Shown here piece after piece: positions 1 to 6,526 of a stretch of DNA of 10,874 nt. A program made the translations under genes and the position numbers. Below the pieces are notes generated by a model that worked only from the letters and a program-made list of their open reading frames with translations, searched no databases and had not been told where the DNA came from. This DNA is from Deltaproteobacteria bacterium (GTDB taxonomy: Bacteria; Desulfobacterota; Desulfobulbia; Desulfobulbales; SURF-16). Numbering within the stretch: position 1 is the first letter of the stretch; each line of letters starts with the position of its first letter. Location: the NCBI GenBank assembly GCA_029939635.1, contig JAOZSN010000005.1, forward strand, positions 1-10,874, in the 5' to 3' direction.

Positions 1-148
1 ATTCCCAGCAAGCATCAGGCTCCTGGTTGTATGCTTTCATTTCCTCTTTGTTAAGAACCATCAGGTCATTGGGACAAATGTACATACAGGCAGTTTTGTC
101 GCCGCCTTTACATCCGTCACACTTGGAAGGATCTACATAACTTGGCAT
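1..148 (-). CDS. aprB: Adenylylsulfate (APS) reductase beta subunit, 5' part only
   Basis: Only the first 49 codons lie in the window; the gene runs off the left edge. AprB is the iron-sulfur subunit of cytoplasmic APS reductase. It carries electrons to the FAD-containing AprA, which reduces adenosine phosphosulfate to sulfite and AMP in dissimilatory sulfate reduction. The visible start MPSYVDPSKCDGCKGG is highly characteristic. Cysteines at residues 10, 13, 21 and 25 (C-x2-C-x7-C-x3-CP) form most of one ferredoxin-type 4Fe-4S site. Cys47 in the terminal CWE would open the second cluster motif (family knowledge: CWECYSC). The ATG at 148-146 is supported by a near-ideal Shine-Dalgarno, AGGAGG, at 161-156, seven bases upstream. 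In known sulfate reducers aprA follows aprB, so aprA probably lies to the left of this window. That is inference. Confidence 0.95.
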   Translation of the reverse strand, partial: MPSYVDPSKCDGCKGGDKTACMYICPNDLMVLNKEEMKAYNQEPDACWE

Positions 149-226
149 TAATTTACCTCCTCAAAGGATTAATTTTGATTCCACTTTTATATAATGCGAA
201 ATCTGTCTCTAAACTATCGCACTATC

Positions 227-235
227 ATTATACCA
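227..235 (-). promoter_or_regulatory. Proximal candidate aprB promoter (extended -10)
   Basis: Read on the minus strand this is TGGTATAAT, a perfect TATAAT box with the TGn extension typical of sigma-70 extended -10 promoters. No good -35 box lies 16-19 bases upstream, which an extended -10 can tolerate. It would start transcription near 220 and give aprB a leader of about 70 bases. The match is seen directly; activity is inferred. Confidence 0.45.
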
Positions 236-405
236 ATATTCTGGCAGTCTGATTGTACGTTAAAACCACTACATTAAAACAAAAATTAACAGCATTTACC
301 ACCAACCAACTAAGTGTTTTATGGTGTTTTTTAGCCCAAAAACCGTGATACGATGCTGATGATTTGTACAAAAAATGAGTAACGCTTCATTTTATAGACC
401 CTAGA

Positions 406-434
406 GATATAAAATTTCGGCACCTAATTGTCAA
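406..434 (-). promoter_or_regulatory. Distal candidate aprB promoter
   Basis: On the minus strand a perfect -35 box TTGACA (434-429) is followed after exactly 17 bases by TATATC (411-406), a 4-of-6 match to the -10 consensus. Transcription would start near 399 and give aprB a leader of about 250 bases. The -35 box lies inside the dyad at 424-457, so a bound protein could block or recruit polymerase. The boxes are seen; the role is inferred. The extended -10 at 227-235 is the main rival. Confidence 0.4.
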
Positions 435-457
435 GAAAAAATTCACCGACAAATTAG
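424..457. repeat. AT-rich inverted repeat over the distal aprB -35 box
   Basis: CTAATTGTC (424-432) pairs with GACAAATTAG (448-457) with one bulged A and a 15-base loop. On the plus strand a run of six T (461-466) follows, so it could be a weak AT-stemmed terminator for an unannotated plus-strand transcript. On the minus strand the arm contains the -35 box of the distal promoter, which fits an operator better. Neither reading is proven. Confidence 0.35.
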
Positions 458-628
458 CTCTTTTTTCAGACGATGCAACGGAGTCTTGTCTTTCCGTTCT
501 TACCTATTTCTAGCCCTACACATCTATATTTAGTTTTCATGGGCGAATCATCATTTTCATAGTTATTTAAAGATAGCCCATTCCCCTTCCTAATTATTTC
601 TCTTCATATAATGCTCTCAGAAATCCAT

Positions 629-664
629 TTGACAATAAATGACCACGTGATTAGTTTACTAATC
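629..664 (+). promoter_or_regulatory. Candidate promoter with palindromic operator upstream of the YkgJ-like gene
   Basis: A perfect -35 box TTGACA at 629-634 is followed by a perfect 7-2-7 palindrome, GATTAGT-TT-ACTAATC, at 649-664. The palindrome covers the place where the -10 box should be; with a 17-base spacer the -10 reads TAGTTT (652-657), a poor match. A dyad over a weak -10 is a common design for a repressed promoter, or one that needs an activator. It lies 73 bases before the ATG at 737. I cannot assign the palindrome to a known regulator family. Confidence 0.4.
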
Positions 665-736
665 CTTTAATATTAGGAACTGAATCGAAATTCAATTTTC
701 ACTTAAATAACCTTTTTTAGTAAGGAAGTATGACCT

Positions 737-1699
737 ATGACAGATGAGAAACTCACCATGTTCGGCAAGGAAAAGAATCCCAGTAACATCCTGCCGGTTA
801 AGTATACCTTAGATTCCAAGATTAAATTCCAATGCCACCCCGGCGTATCCTGCTTTACCGCCTGCTGCGGCACAATCGGCATTGTCCTTACTCCCTTTGA
901 CATCATGCGCCTGCGCAAACATATTGGTATCTCTTCAGATGAATTTCTCCTACGCTTCACCCGCCCAGATTGGGTAGAGAAAACAGATCTGCCTGGCGTA
1001 AAAATTAATCTGGATGAAGAAGGTCGCTGCCCCTTTGTTACGGACAAAGGCTGTACTATTTACGAAGAGCGTCCATCTGCCTGCCGCTATTATCCCATCG
1101 GCATGGCCAACTTTCACAGTGGTGGCAAGGAAGATGTGGAGAGCGAGAAGTTCTTCTTTGTCGTTAAAGAGAAGCACTGTAAGGGCCATTTGGAGGACAA
1201 GGAGTGGACCATACGTGAGTGGCGGGCTGATCAGGGTGTTGACCTTTGTGATGAGATGAACAGCGAGTGGATGGAATTGGTCATGCGCCGCAAATCATTT
1301 GGCCACCAGGCCACCCTCAGTCCTGAGGCCCAGAAGATGTTCTTCATGGTCTCCACCAACTTGGAAAAATTCAAGAGCTTCATCTTTGAAAGCCGTTTCC
1401 TGGATACCTATGAGGTTGATGAGGAGACCCTGGAAAAAATCAAGGATGATGATGTTGCATTGATGTTCTTCGGCTTTAAATACCTGCGCTCATCCATCTT
1501 TGGCACTCAAGATCTGCAGATCAAGCAGGATAAGATTGATGCCAGGGTGGCTGAGATGAAGGTAGAACAGAAAGAGAAAGAAAATTCCATCGTCGACACG
1601 TACGAGGAATTGAAGGACGATCGTGACAAGCTAGCCTCCATGCTTGATGAGGTTAAGCAGAGCAAGGCGTATGGTGGACCTGGTTTAGATAAGAAATAG
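737..1699 (+). CDS. YkgJ-family cysteine-cluster protein (putative metal-binding)
   Basis: A 320-residue protein whose first half matches the CxxCxxCC zinc/iron-chelating family (PF03692, YkgJ type). Visible cysteines are C33, C39, C43 and C44 (in VSCFTACCG), then C98 (GRCPF), C106 (GCTIY) and C116 in the hallmark ERPSACRYYP. C148 and C171 follow. Family members are thought to bind a metal or Fe-S cluster, but no enzymatic role is established. Residues beyond about 180 are unlike the short typical members: charged and helical, with a likely coiled coil around 255-310. The ATG at 737 follows AAGGAAG (722-728); the earlier ATG at 730 is in another frame. The gene diverges from aprB and converges on the kinase gene, so it is probably monocistronic. 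A link to sulfate respiration is suggested only by position. Confidence 0.85.
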   Translation: MTDEKLTMFGKEKNPSNILPVKYTLDSKIKFQCHPGVSCFTACCGTIGIVLTPFDIMRLRKHIGISSDEFLLRFTRPDWVEKTDLPGVKINLDEEGRCPFVTDKGCTIYEERPSACRYYPIGMANFHSGGKEDVESEKFFFVVKEKHCKGHLEDKEWTIREWRADQGVDLCDEMNSEWMELVMRRKSFGHQATLSPEAQKMFFMVSTNLEKFKSFIFESRFLDTYEVDEETLEKIKDDDVALMFFGFKYLRSSIFGTQDLQIKQDKIDARVAEMKVEQKEKENSIVDTYEELKDDRDKLASMLDEVKQSKAYGGPGLDKK

Positions 1700-1708
1700 T
1701 TGTTCGTT

Positions 1709-1768
1709 ATCAGTGCCAGTTGCAGAATTTCTTTCAAACAAATGAATCTTCAGCAACTGGTAACTGAT
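1709..1768. repeat. Hairpin of 7-bp-periodic AGTT units, copy 1 (between convergent genes)
   Basis: The left arm ATCAGTGCCAGTTGC (1709-1723) pairs with GCAACTGGTAACTGAT (1753-1768), apart from a small G/TA bulge. The stem continues through GAA (1725-1727) and TTC (1749-1751) after an A/A mismatch. The right arm is two 7-base units, AACTGGT and AACTGAT. It fills the gap between the plus-strand gene ending at 1699 and the kinase stop at 1770. It may act as a bidirectional terminator, but no long T-run follows on either strand. The same unit recurs at 6527-6603, which points to a dispersed repeat family. Confidence 0.6.
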
Positions 1769-1769
1769 T

Positions 1770-3209
1770 TTACGCCGCTGGCAGGCGTAGTGTAAAGACC
1801 GTGCCAACATCCTCTTCACTTTCCACCAGAACTTCTCCATCATGGTTATCAATGATGTTCTTGACGATGGCCAACCCTAAACCAGTGCCACGATTCTTGG
1901 TGGTATAAAATGGGCTAAAGAGTTGATCCATCTCCTCTGCACTCATGCCACAGCCTGTATCCCCCACCTCAATGACCACCCACTGCTCCACCTGCTTTGA
2001 CACCACTGTCAACACCCCGCCGCTTTCCATGGCCTGGGCACCATTGGCCAGCACATTAAGACAAGCCTGGTAGAGCTGATCAAAATCAGCCTTAACCCAC
2101 GGCAACCCCTCTGCCAGTTTAAGGTCTATCTCCACCTGAATCTTACTAAAATCATTTTTTACAAAACTGGTCACCCGACGTAGCACATCGTTTATGGCCA
2201 CCTCCTGCAACTTAGGATGCTGGGGCCGAGCAAAATCGAGAAACTCGCGGACAATGCCATCCAACCGCGTAGTCTCATCGATGATGATCTGGGCCAGATG
2301 CTCCTTACCTGGAGCCACCTTATGAATGCGCTTACGCAAAATATCTGCCGTACTGCGCACAATACCCAGAGGGTTCTTAATCTCATGGGAGACAGAGGCG
2401 ACCATCTCACCCAACGAGGCCAACCGTTCACTATGATGCAGTTTTTCCTCCAGCCGCCGTCGTTCAGCAGCGCGCGCCTCAATGATCAACTCAGCCCGCG
2501 CCACAATAATACTCAATACAGCAAACAACGCTGACATGATCAGTACCGAGGTGGCAACAATAGACCCTTGGAGCTTCATCAGGGTCTGTAATTCTGCAGA
2601 GAGATCCTGCACAATCTCTATAACCCCCATAACTGACTCATCAGCAGAAAATGGTCGTTCTTTACGTAAGGGGATATAGGTACGCAGCCGACAAAAGGCC
2701 TCACTGGTTCCTGGCAGCAAATTTAACAATGAGCCATCAATCTCAAAGGAGGAAATAGTCTCGCCCTGCAGAGCCTTGGCATACTCATCCCCACCTAAGT
2801 CTTTCTGGCCAATAAGCTCTTTACGCGTGGCATAGGAGACCATATTTTCGTTTTTGGCATAGATAGTCACCTCGGTTTTTTCCACACCATGGGTTGCACT
2901 GGTAACAATCTCATCAAGCTTCTTGAACTGACGCGGATCCTGAATAGCAATACGCCTGTTCTGCAGAGCCAGGGGCAGGACAAACTGTTGAAAAATCTGG
3001 TGACTTAAATTCTCGCCAAAAACCTTGGTATATTCCTGACTGCGACTGAGCAGCACATTCTTGGTATGATTGGAAATTACCCAGGACAGGACCATGGTGC
3101 TGACCATGACAAAACCCAGCGAGGTATATGAGAAAAACTTCACTAAGCGGAAAGGCTTGAGCCGGGCCAGCTCCTCAGGAGCCACTATGTTTCGTTTTTT
3201 AGAGCGCAA
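1770..3209 (-). CDS. Membrane sensor histidine kinase (NtrB/AtoS-like core)
   Basis: A 479-residue two-component sensor, expected in the inner membrane. Transmembrane helices at about 26-46 and 216-237 bracket a roughly 170-residue extracytoplasmic sensor region of no family I recognise. A linker leads to the dimerisation/phosphoacceptor domain, with H275 in SVSHEIKNPLG. The ATPase domain then shows an N box (NVLANGAQAM, N389; glycine at 390 where alanine is usual), a G1 box (GDTGCGM, D417), an F box (FSPFYTTK) and a G2 box (GTGLGLAIV, 441-449). All catalytic residues are present. The start reads TTG at 3209-3207; a TAA lies two codons upstream in frame and no Shine-Dalgarno is visible. No response regulator is in the window, so its partner and signal are unknown. 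The radical SAM gene upstream is on the same strand, but 208 bases separate them. Confidence 0.9.
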   Translation of the reverse strand: MRSKKRNIVAPEELARLKPFRLVKFFSYTSLGFVMVSTMVLSWVISNHTKNVLLSRSQEYTKVFGENLSHQIFQQFVLPLALQNRRIAIQDPRQFKKLDEIVTSATHGVEKTEVTIYAKNENMVSYATRKELIGQKDLGGDEYAKALQGETISSFEIDGSLLNLLPGTSEAFCRLRTYIPLRKERPFSADESVMGVIEIVQDLSAELQTLMKLQGSIVATSVLIMSALFAVLSIIVARAELIIEARAAERRRLEEKLHHSERLASLGEMVASVSHEIKNPLGIVRSTADILRKRIHKVAPGKEHLAQIIIDETTRLDGIVREFLDFARPQHPKLQEVAINDVLRRVTSFVKNDFSKIQVEIDLKLAEGLPWVKADFDQLYQACLNVLANGAQAMESGGVLTVVSKQVEQWVVIEVGDTGCGMSAEEMDQLFSPFYTTKNRGTGLGLAIVKNIIDNHDGEVLVESEEDVGTVFTLRLPAA

Positions 3210-3248
3210 TTTTTTTTAAGTTGTCTATCTAGTCTACAAGGAATATTA

Positions 3249-3362
3249 ATGTGGCTCAAGCTCCACCTATACAACGATTTGCAAGATGTTACATACTGTT
3301 TTCTGCAACTAAAACAATATTACGAGATACAGAGATTCCCAATCCAGCAGCATCCTGGCTAG
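3249..3362 (+). CDS. Possible 37-residue small ORF, divergent from the kinase gene
   Basis: ATG at 3249 is preceded by AGGA (3239-3242) at six bases' spacing and opens a 37-codon frame beginning MWLKLHLYND. The product is rich in leucine, glutamine and tyrosine and has no cysteine cluster or clear membrane helix. It ends in three consecutive in-frame stops, TAG TAA TGA (3360-3368). It lies in the 208-base gap between the kinase and radical SAM genes, antisense to their direction. I recognise no homologue and no strong promoter. A chance frame is quite possible; it is listed because of the ribosome binding site and the stop arrangement. Confidence 0.15.
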   Translation: MWLKLHLYNDLQDVTYCFLQLKQYYEIQRFPIQQHPG

Positions 3363-3417
3363 TAATGATATGGTACCGGGAATCACCCCCTGATGTTCAA
3401 CGCAAATACAGCCCCGA

Positions 3418-5142
3418 CTACCCCTTTGTATCACAAATCCCACATCGTTTACATCTGCTGGTATCGCATGGTACGGTAGCCTTTGCGGCCAGACCGCGCT
3501 GATACTCCTGCCACAAATAGCCAGCATGCATACCATGGTCTATGACCTGCCATGGTAAGGGCTCTTCTTGCTGACACGGGCCAGCAATGAGCAGGGGATC
3601 TAAGTCATAATCAGCCAGCACCTGCCGCCAGTTGCGGCCACTTTTCACCATTGCTAATAATGCCGGGGCCAAATCGCGATCCCCTCGAGCCAGTACTGCC
3701 TGAAAAAAGGCTGTATCAGGCTTATCCACCTTAAGTCTTACATTGGCCAAGGGTTTTAGTTTTGACCGAATTAACTTGATCCTCTTTTTCAGAACACTTA
3801 CCCCGGCAAATCCGACATATTGAAATGGTGTCCAGGCCTTGGGAACAAAGGAGTTGAGGCTAACCAAAATAGTAGTCAGCCTGCCGCGCTTACGTCCAAT
3901 AACATCAATTGTCTCCTTGATCCTAGCCACCAGGGCCACCATCTCATCAATATCCTCATTCTCCTCTGTGGGCAGGCCAATCATGAAGTAGAGTTTAAGA
4001 TTGACCACCCCTGCCTCCACCAACTCTTGAGCCGCCGTAATAAGATCAGTCTCTTGCAAGCCCTTATTTATAACATTGCGCAAGCGCTGAGAGGCACCAT
4101 CCGGGGCAATGGCAGCGGTCTTTAAATTACTATTGGCCAGCAGACTAATCAACTCCGGCGACAGGGCATCGGCCCGCAAGGAGGAAAAGGAGAGGGAGCA
4201 GGCCTGCTGTTCTATCTTTGCGGCCAGATGTGCCAGATCCTCGGATCGAGCCATCTCCATGCCCAGCAGACCAACACGTTCGCAGCCTTCCTCTTTTTCG
4301 GCCAAGGCAGCCAGGATTGACTCTGACGACCAGAGGCGTGGGGGGCGATAGATAAATCCAGCCGCACAAAACCTACAACCACGACTACAGCCGCGCCCCA
4401 GTTCCACCAGAAACAGGTCACTAAATTCTGTCTGGGGTGTAAGCAGGGTTGAATGGCCAACACGACTGCCAGGAGAGGCAATGACCTTGGGGATGGGCAG
4501 CGGAGCCCCAGGCAACTCTGCCTTTATGCCGCTAAAACTACCATCTGCATCAAACTGATACGAATAAAATCGAGGCACATAGCTGCCATGGCCAGCCAAT
4601 GCAGCATCTTGCAAAAAGTCTTGCCGAGTAGGTAGGCCAGTTGCCATGGAGTCAGCCAAGGGGCGTAATAATTCAACCAGACCAGCTTCGGCCTCCCCCA
4701 CCCAGAATAGATCAATAAAGGGGGCTAACGGCTCCGGATTAATGAAGGTGGCCACTCCACCCGCAATCAGCAAAGGCTCCCCTGCTGCAAGGATAGACTC
4801 AGACCTATCTGTGCTTAATGGGGCAAGACCAGCCCAGAGCAGCAAACGCACCAAGTTGAGATAGTCATGTTCAAAGCTGATGGCATTGAGAATAACAGGG
4901 AAATCGCCCAGAGGACGATTTGACTCCACAGATCGTGGCATAGCAGCTGACGGAGGCAAGAAGACTCGTTCACAGACCATATCCTCCTCACCATTGAGCA
5001 TGGTATAGACCAGCTGCATGCCAAGATTTGACATGGCCAGTTCATAGACATTGGGAAAGACCAAGGCTATGGGCAATTTGCCTGTCCATTTCTTACGAAA
5101 GGTGCCTCTTTCCAGGCTGGTATCAATGGCTGAACGGGGCAT
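3418..5142 (-). CDS. B12-binding-like radical SAM protein (TIGR03960-like)
   Basis: A 574-residue protein. Residues about 22-165 form a Rossmann-like, B12-binding-type domain (IALVFPNVYELAMSNLGM) without the DxHxxG cobalamin-ligand motif. The radical SAM core begins at GRGCSRGCRFC: C252, C256 and C259 bind the 4Fe-4S cluster that cleaves S-adenosylmethionine. Later blocks IAPDGASQRLRNVINKG and LYFMIGLPTE fit the TIGR03960 family, whose reaction is not established. The C-terminus carries a further cluster at C559, C564, C567 and C570 (CKRCGIC). As I recall, many relatives are fused to or followed by a DUF2344 domain; none is coded here. An in-frame TAA two codons upstream makes the ATG at 5142 the first possible start, although no good Shine-Dalgarno precedes it. 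The ftsZ terminator lies upstream, so transcription is probably independent of the division cluster. Confidence 0.8.
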   Translation of the reverse strand: MPRSAIDTSLERGTFRKKWTGKLPIALVFPNVYELAMSNLGMQLVYTMLNGEEDMVCERVFLPPSAAMPRSVESNRPLGDFPVILNAISFEHDYLNLVRLLLWAGLAPLSTDRSESILAAGEPLLIAGGVATFINPEPLAPFIDLFWVGEAEAGLVELLRPLADSMATGLPTRQDFLQDAALAGHGSYVPRFYSYQFDADGSFSGIKAELPGAPLPIPKVIASPGSRVGHSTLLTPQTEFSDLFLVELGRGCSRGCRFCAAGFIYRPPRLWSSESILAALAEKEEGCERVGLLGMEMARSEDLAHLAAKIEQQACSLSFSSLRADALSPELISLLANSNLKTAAIAPDGASQRLRNVINKGLQETDLITAAQELVEAGVVNLKLYFMIGLPTEENEDIDEMVALVARIKETIDVIGRKRGRLTTILVSLNSFVPKAWTPFQYVGFAGVSVLKKRIKLIRSKLKPLANVRLKVDKPDTAFFQAVLARGDRDLAPALLAMVKSGRNWRQVLADYDLDPLLIAGPCQQEEPLPWQVIDHGMHAGYLWQEYQRGLAAKATVPCDTSRCKRCGICDTKG

Positions 5143-5192
5143 AGTTTAGTTTATGACATAATCCTATTTGGGACGATCAACAGCGAACCGCA

Positions 5193-5276
5193 GAATGTCG
5201 AACAAGAAATATCGAAAGTCGAAGGAAGGTACTTTTCTTTTTTAAGGTAACATCCACCCTTTAACATTCGATATTC
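5193..5276. repeat. Degenerate TCGAA-rich intergenic repeat with inverted end
   Basis: GAATGTCGAACAA (5193-5205), GAAATATCGAAAG (5206-5218) and TCGAAGG (5219-5225) are imperfect copies of one unit. AACATTCGATATTC (5263-5276) is an inverted copy. The arms could fold with the intervening 37 bases as a loop. Similar TCGAA/ATTCGA palindromic repeats are, as far as I recall, frequent between genes in sulfate-reducing and related bacteria. The element lies between the ftsZ terminator and the radical SAM gene. Confidence 0.5.
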
Positions 5277-5321
5277 AAAAACAAAAAAAGGACACAGTGA
5301 CCATAAGCCTCTGTGCCCTTT
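5277..5321 (-). terminator. Rho-independent terminator after ftsZ
   Basis: On the minus strand GGGCACAG (5318-5311) pairs with CTGTGTCC (5297-5290): eight pairs including one G-U, extended by AAA/TTT. Seven T follow (5289-5283), then GTTTTT. The stem begins about 28 bases after the ftsZ stop. This is a textbook intrinsic terminator and marks the end of the division-gene transcript. Confidence 0.9.
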
Positions 5322-5349
5322 GTCGAGGCATGGGAAGAATTATCAGCGA

Positions 5350-6507
5350 TTAATTTGCATTTTTGCGAATCCAGGCAGGGACATCAAGGGTCTCTTCGTC
5401 AAGGGGATTGACGTCAAGGCCAAAGAGGCTTTGCTGACGAACGGCCTGGGTGCTTGCTGGCAACTCTGAAGCCAGGGTTGAAACCACTGATCCACCACCA
5501 TTGGCCACCATAGGTGTTACCTCAGCAATGGATTCAATTTCTGCCTCATCCTTAATGCCGGTGGCCACCACTGTCACCCGCATCTCATCACCAATTGAGT
5601 CATCATAGATAACACCCATGAAGATTTGCGCATCAGGATGCACCTCATTCTGGATACGACTGGTTACCTCGGTCATTTCCTGCATGGCCAGTGAATCCTT
5701 ACTTGTCGTGACATTAACCAAGACAGCCCTTGCTCCATTAATGGAAACATCCTGCAAAAGTGGACTTTCAATGGCCTGCTTGACAGCTTCCTTGGCCCGA
5801 TTATCGCCTACACTTGAACCTGAACCCATGAGTGCTGTACCAGTCTCATTCATCACAGCACAGACATCGGCAAAATCCAGGTTGATAAAACCTGGCAGGT
5901 TAATCAAATCTGTGATACCACGAACCGCCTTGACCAGAACCTCGTCCACCATCTGCATGCACTCGACAAACTTGGTGGCCTTCTGTGACTGGGCCAAGAC
6001 CCGATCATTGGGAATGGTAATAATGGCATCCACCTGATCGCGCAAGGCTTCCCACCCTGCATCTGCTTTTTTCATGCGATCGCGCCCTTCAAAGCTAAAG
6101 GGGCGAGTCACCACCGCTACAGTGAGGGCGCCAAGCTCCTTGGCAATTTTTGCCACCACAGGTGCAGCACCGGTTCCTGTGCCGCCGCCTAATCCAGCAG
6201 TAACAAAAACCATTTCACTCCCCAGCAGGCTGTCGCGGATAATGTCCGCACTTTCCTCAGCGCAGAGGCGTCCGGTCTCAGGATTTGCCCCGGCTCCCCG
6301 GCCATTACTGACATCTGGCCCTAGCTGGAGCTGCACATCAGCCCGCGACCGTTCCAGATCCTGCATATCAGTATTTCCTGAGATAAAATCAACTCCAGCA
6401 ATACCATTAGCTACCATGGTATTGACAGCATTACCACCGCCACCACCAACGCCGAAGACCCTGATCTTCAACCGACCAGTTGTTTCTGCTAATTTAAAAT
6501 CCGCCAT
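5350..6507 (-). CDS. ftsZ: Cell division protein FtsZ
   Basis: Tubulin-like GTPase of 385 residues that polymerises at mid-cell to form the Z ring. The N-terminal glycine-rich GVGGGGGNAVN (19-29), the nucleotide-binding NTD (45-47), the tubulin signature GGGTGTG (107-113) and the T7 synergy loop NLDFADV (209-215, D211 and D214) are intact. The GTPase fold ends near 320. A short linker of about 40-50 residues leads to the conserved C-terminal peptide DVPAWIRKNAN, which binds FtsA and other tethers; DIPAFLR is the more common form, so the tryptophan is a variation. The ATG at 6507-6505 has a strong but close GGGGAG (6517-6512). A repeat-derived hairpin lies between ftsA and this start. The gene is the last of the cluster and is followed by a strong terminator. 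Confidence 0.98.
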   Translation of the reverse strand: MADFKLAETTGRLKIRVFGVGGGGGNAVNTMVANGIAGVDFISGNTDMQDLERSRADVQLQLGPDVSNGRGAGANPETGRLCAEESADIIRDSLLGSEMVFVTAGLGGGTGTGAAPVVAKIAKELGALTVAVVTRPFSFEGRDRMKKADAGWEALRDQVDAIITIPNDRVLAQSQKATKFVECMQMVDEVLVKAVRGITDLINLPGFINLDFADVCAVMNETGTALMGSGSSVGDNRAKEAVKQAIESPLLQDVSINGARAVLVNVTTSKDSLAMQEMTEVTSRIQNEVHPDAQIFMGVIYDDSIGDEMRVTVVATGIKDEAEIESIAEVTPMVANGGGSVVSTLASELPASTQAVRQQSLFGLDVNPLDEETLDVPAWIRKNAN

Positions 6508-6526
6508 AATTCTCCCCTTTATAAAA

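Larger units (their letters stand above)
149..736. other. Divergent intergenic region between aprB and the YkgJ-like gene
   Basis: A 588-base AT-rich stretch with no credible protein gene on either strand. It holds the aprB ribosome binding site (156-161), two candidate aprB promoters (minus strand, 227-235 and 406-434), a dyad at 424-457 and a candidate promoter-operator for the plus-strand gene (629-664). A further inverted pair, ATGGGC at 539-544 and GCCCAT at 576-581, has a 31-base loop and is too weak to call alone. I recognise no tRNA or conserved RNA fold. The central part (about 260-400 and 470-620) shows nothing else I can name. The length is generous for two simple promoters, so regulator binding or a small RNA remains possible. 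Confidence 0.7.

Noticed and set aside
241..257. Sigma-54-like element on the plus strand (TGGCA ... TTGTA)
   Set aside because: The -24 half fits, but the -12 GC is GT, and the start would lie about 470 bases from the nearest plus-strand gene. No activator site was seen.
539..581. Inverted pair ATGGGC/GCCCAT in the aprB-ykgJ region
   Set aside because: Only six pairs with a 31-base loop; it is expected by chance in a region of this size.
3288..3417. Readable minus-strand frame after the radical SAM stop (contains AAGLGISVSRNIV)
   Set aside because: It is in frame with the radical SAM gene but interrupted by a second stop, has no start codon, is under 40 residues, and matches no domain I recognise, including DUF2344.
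5151..5165. Mini-ORF ATG TCA TAA with AGGA just upstream of the radical SAM gene
   Set aside because: The AGGA is only two bases from the ATG, too close for a normal ribosome site, so a regulatory mini-ORF is not supported.
5618..6037. Long open frame on the plus strand opposite ftsZ
   Set aside because: It is a shadow of ftsZ, whose protein is fully conserved; the plus-strand frame has no recognisable domain and no ribosome site.
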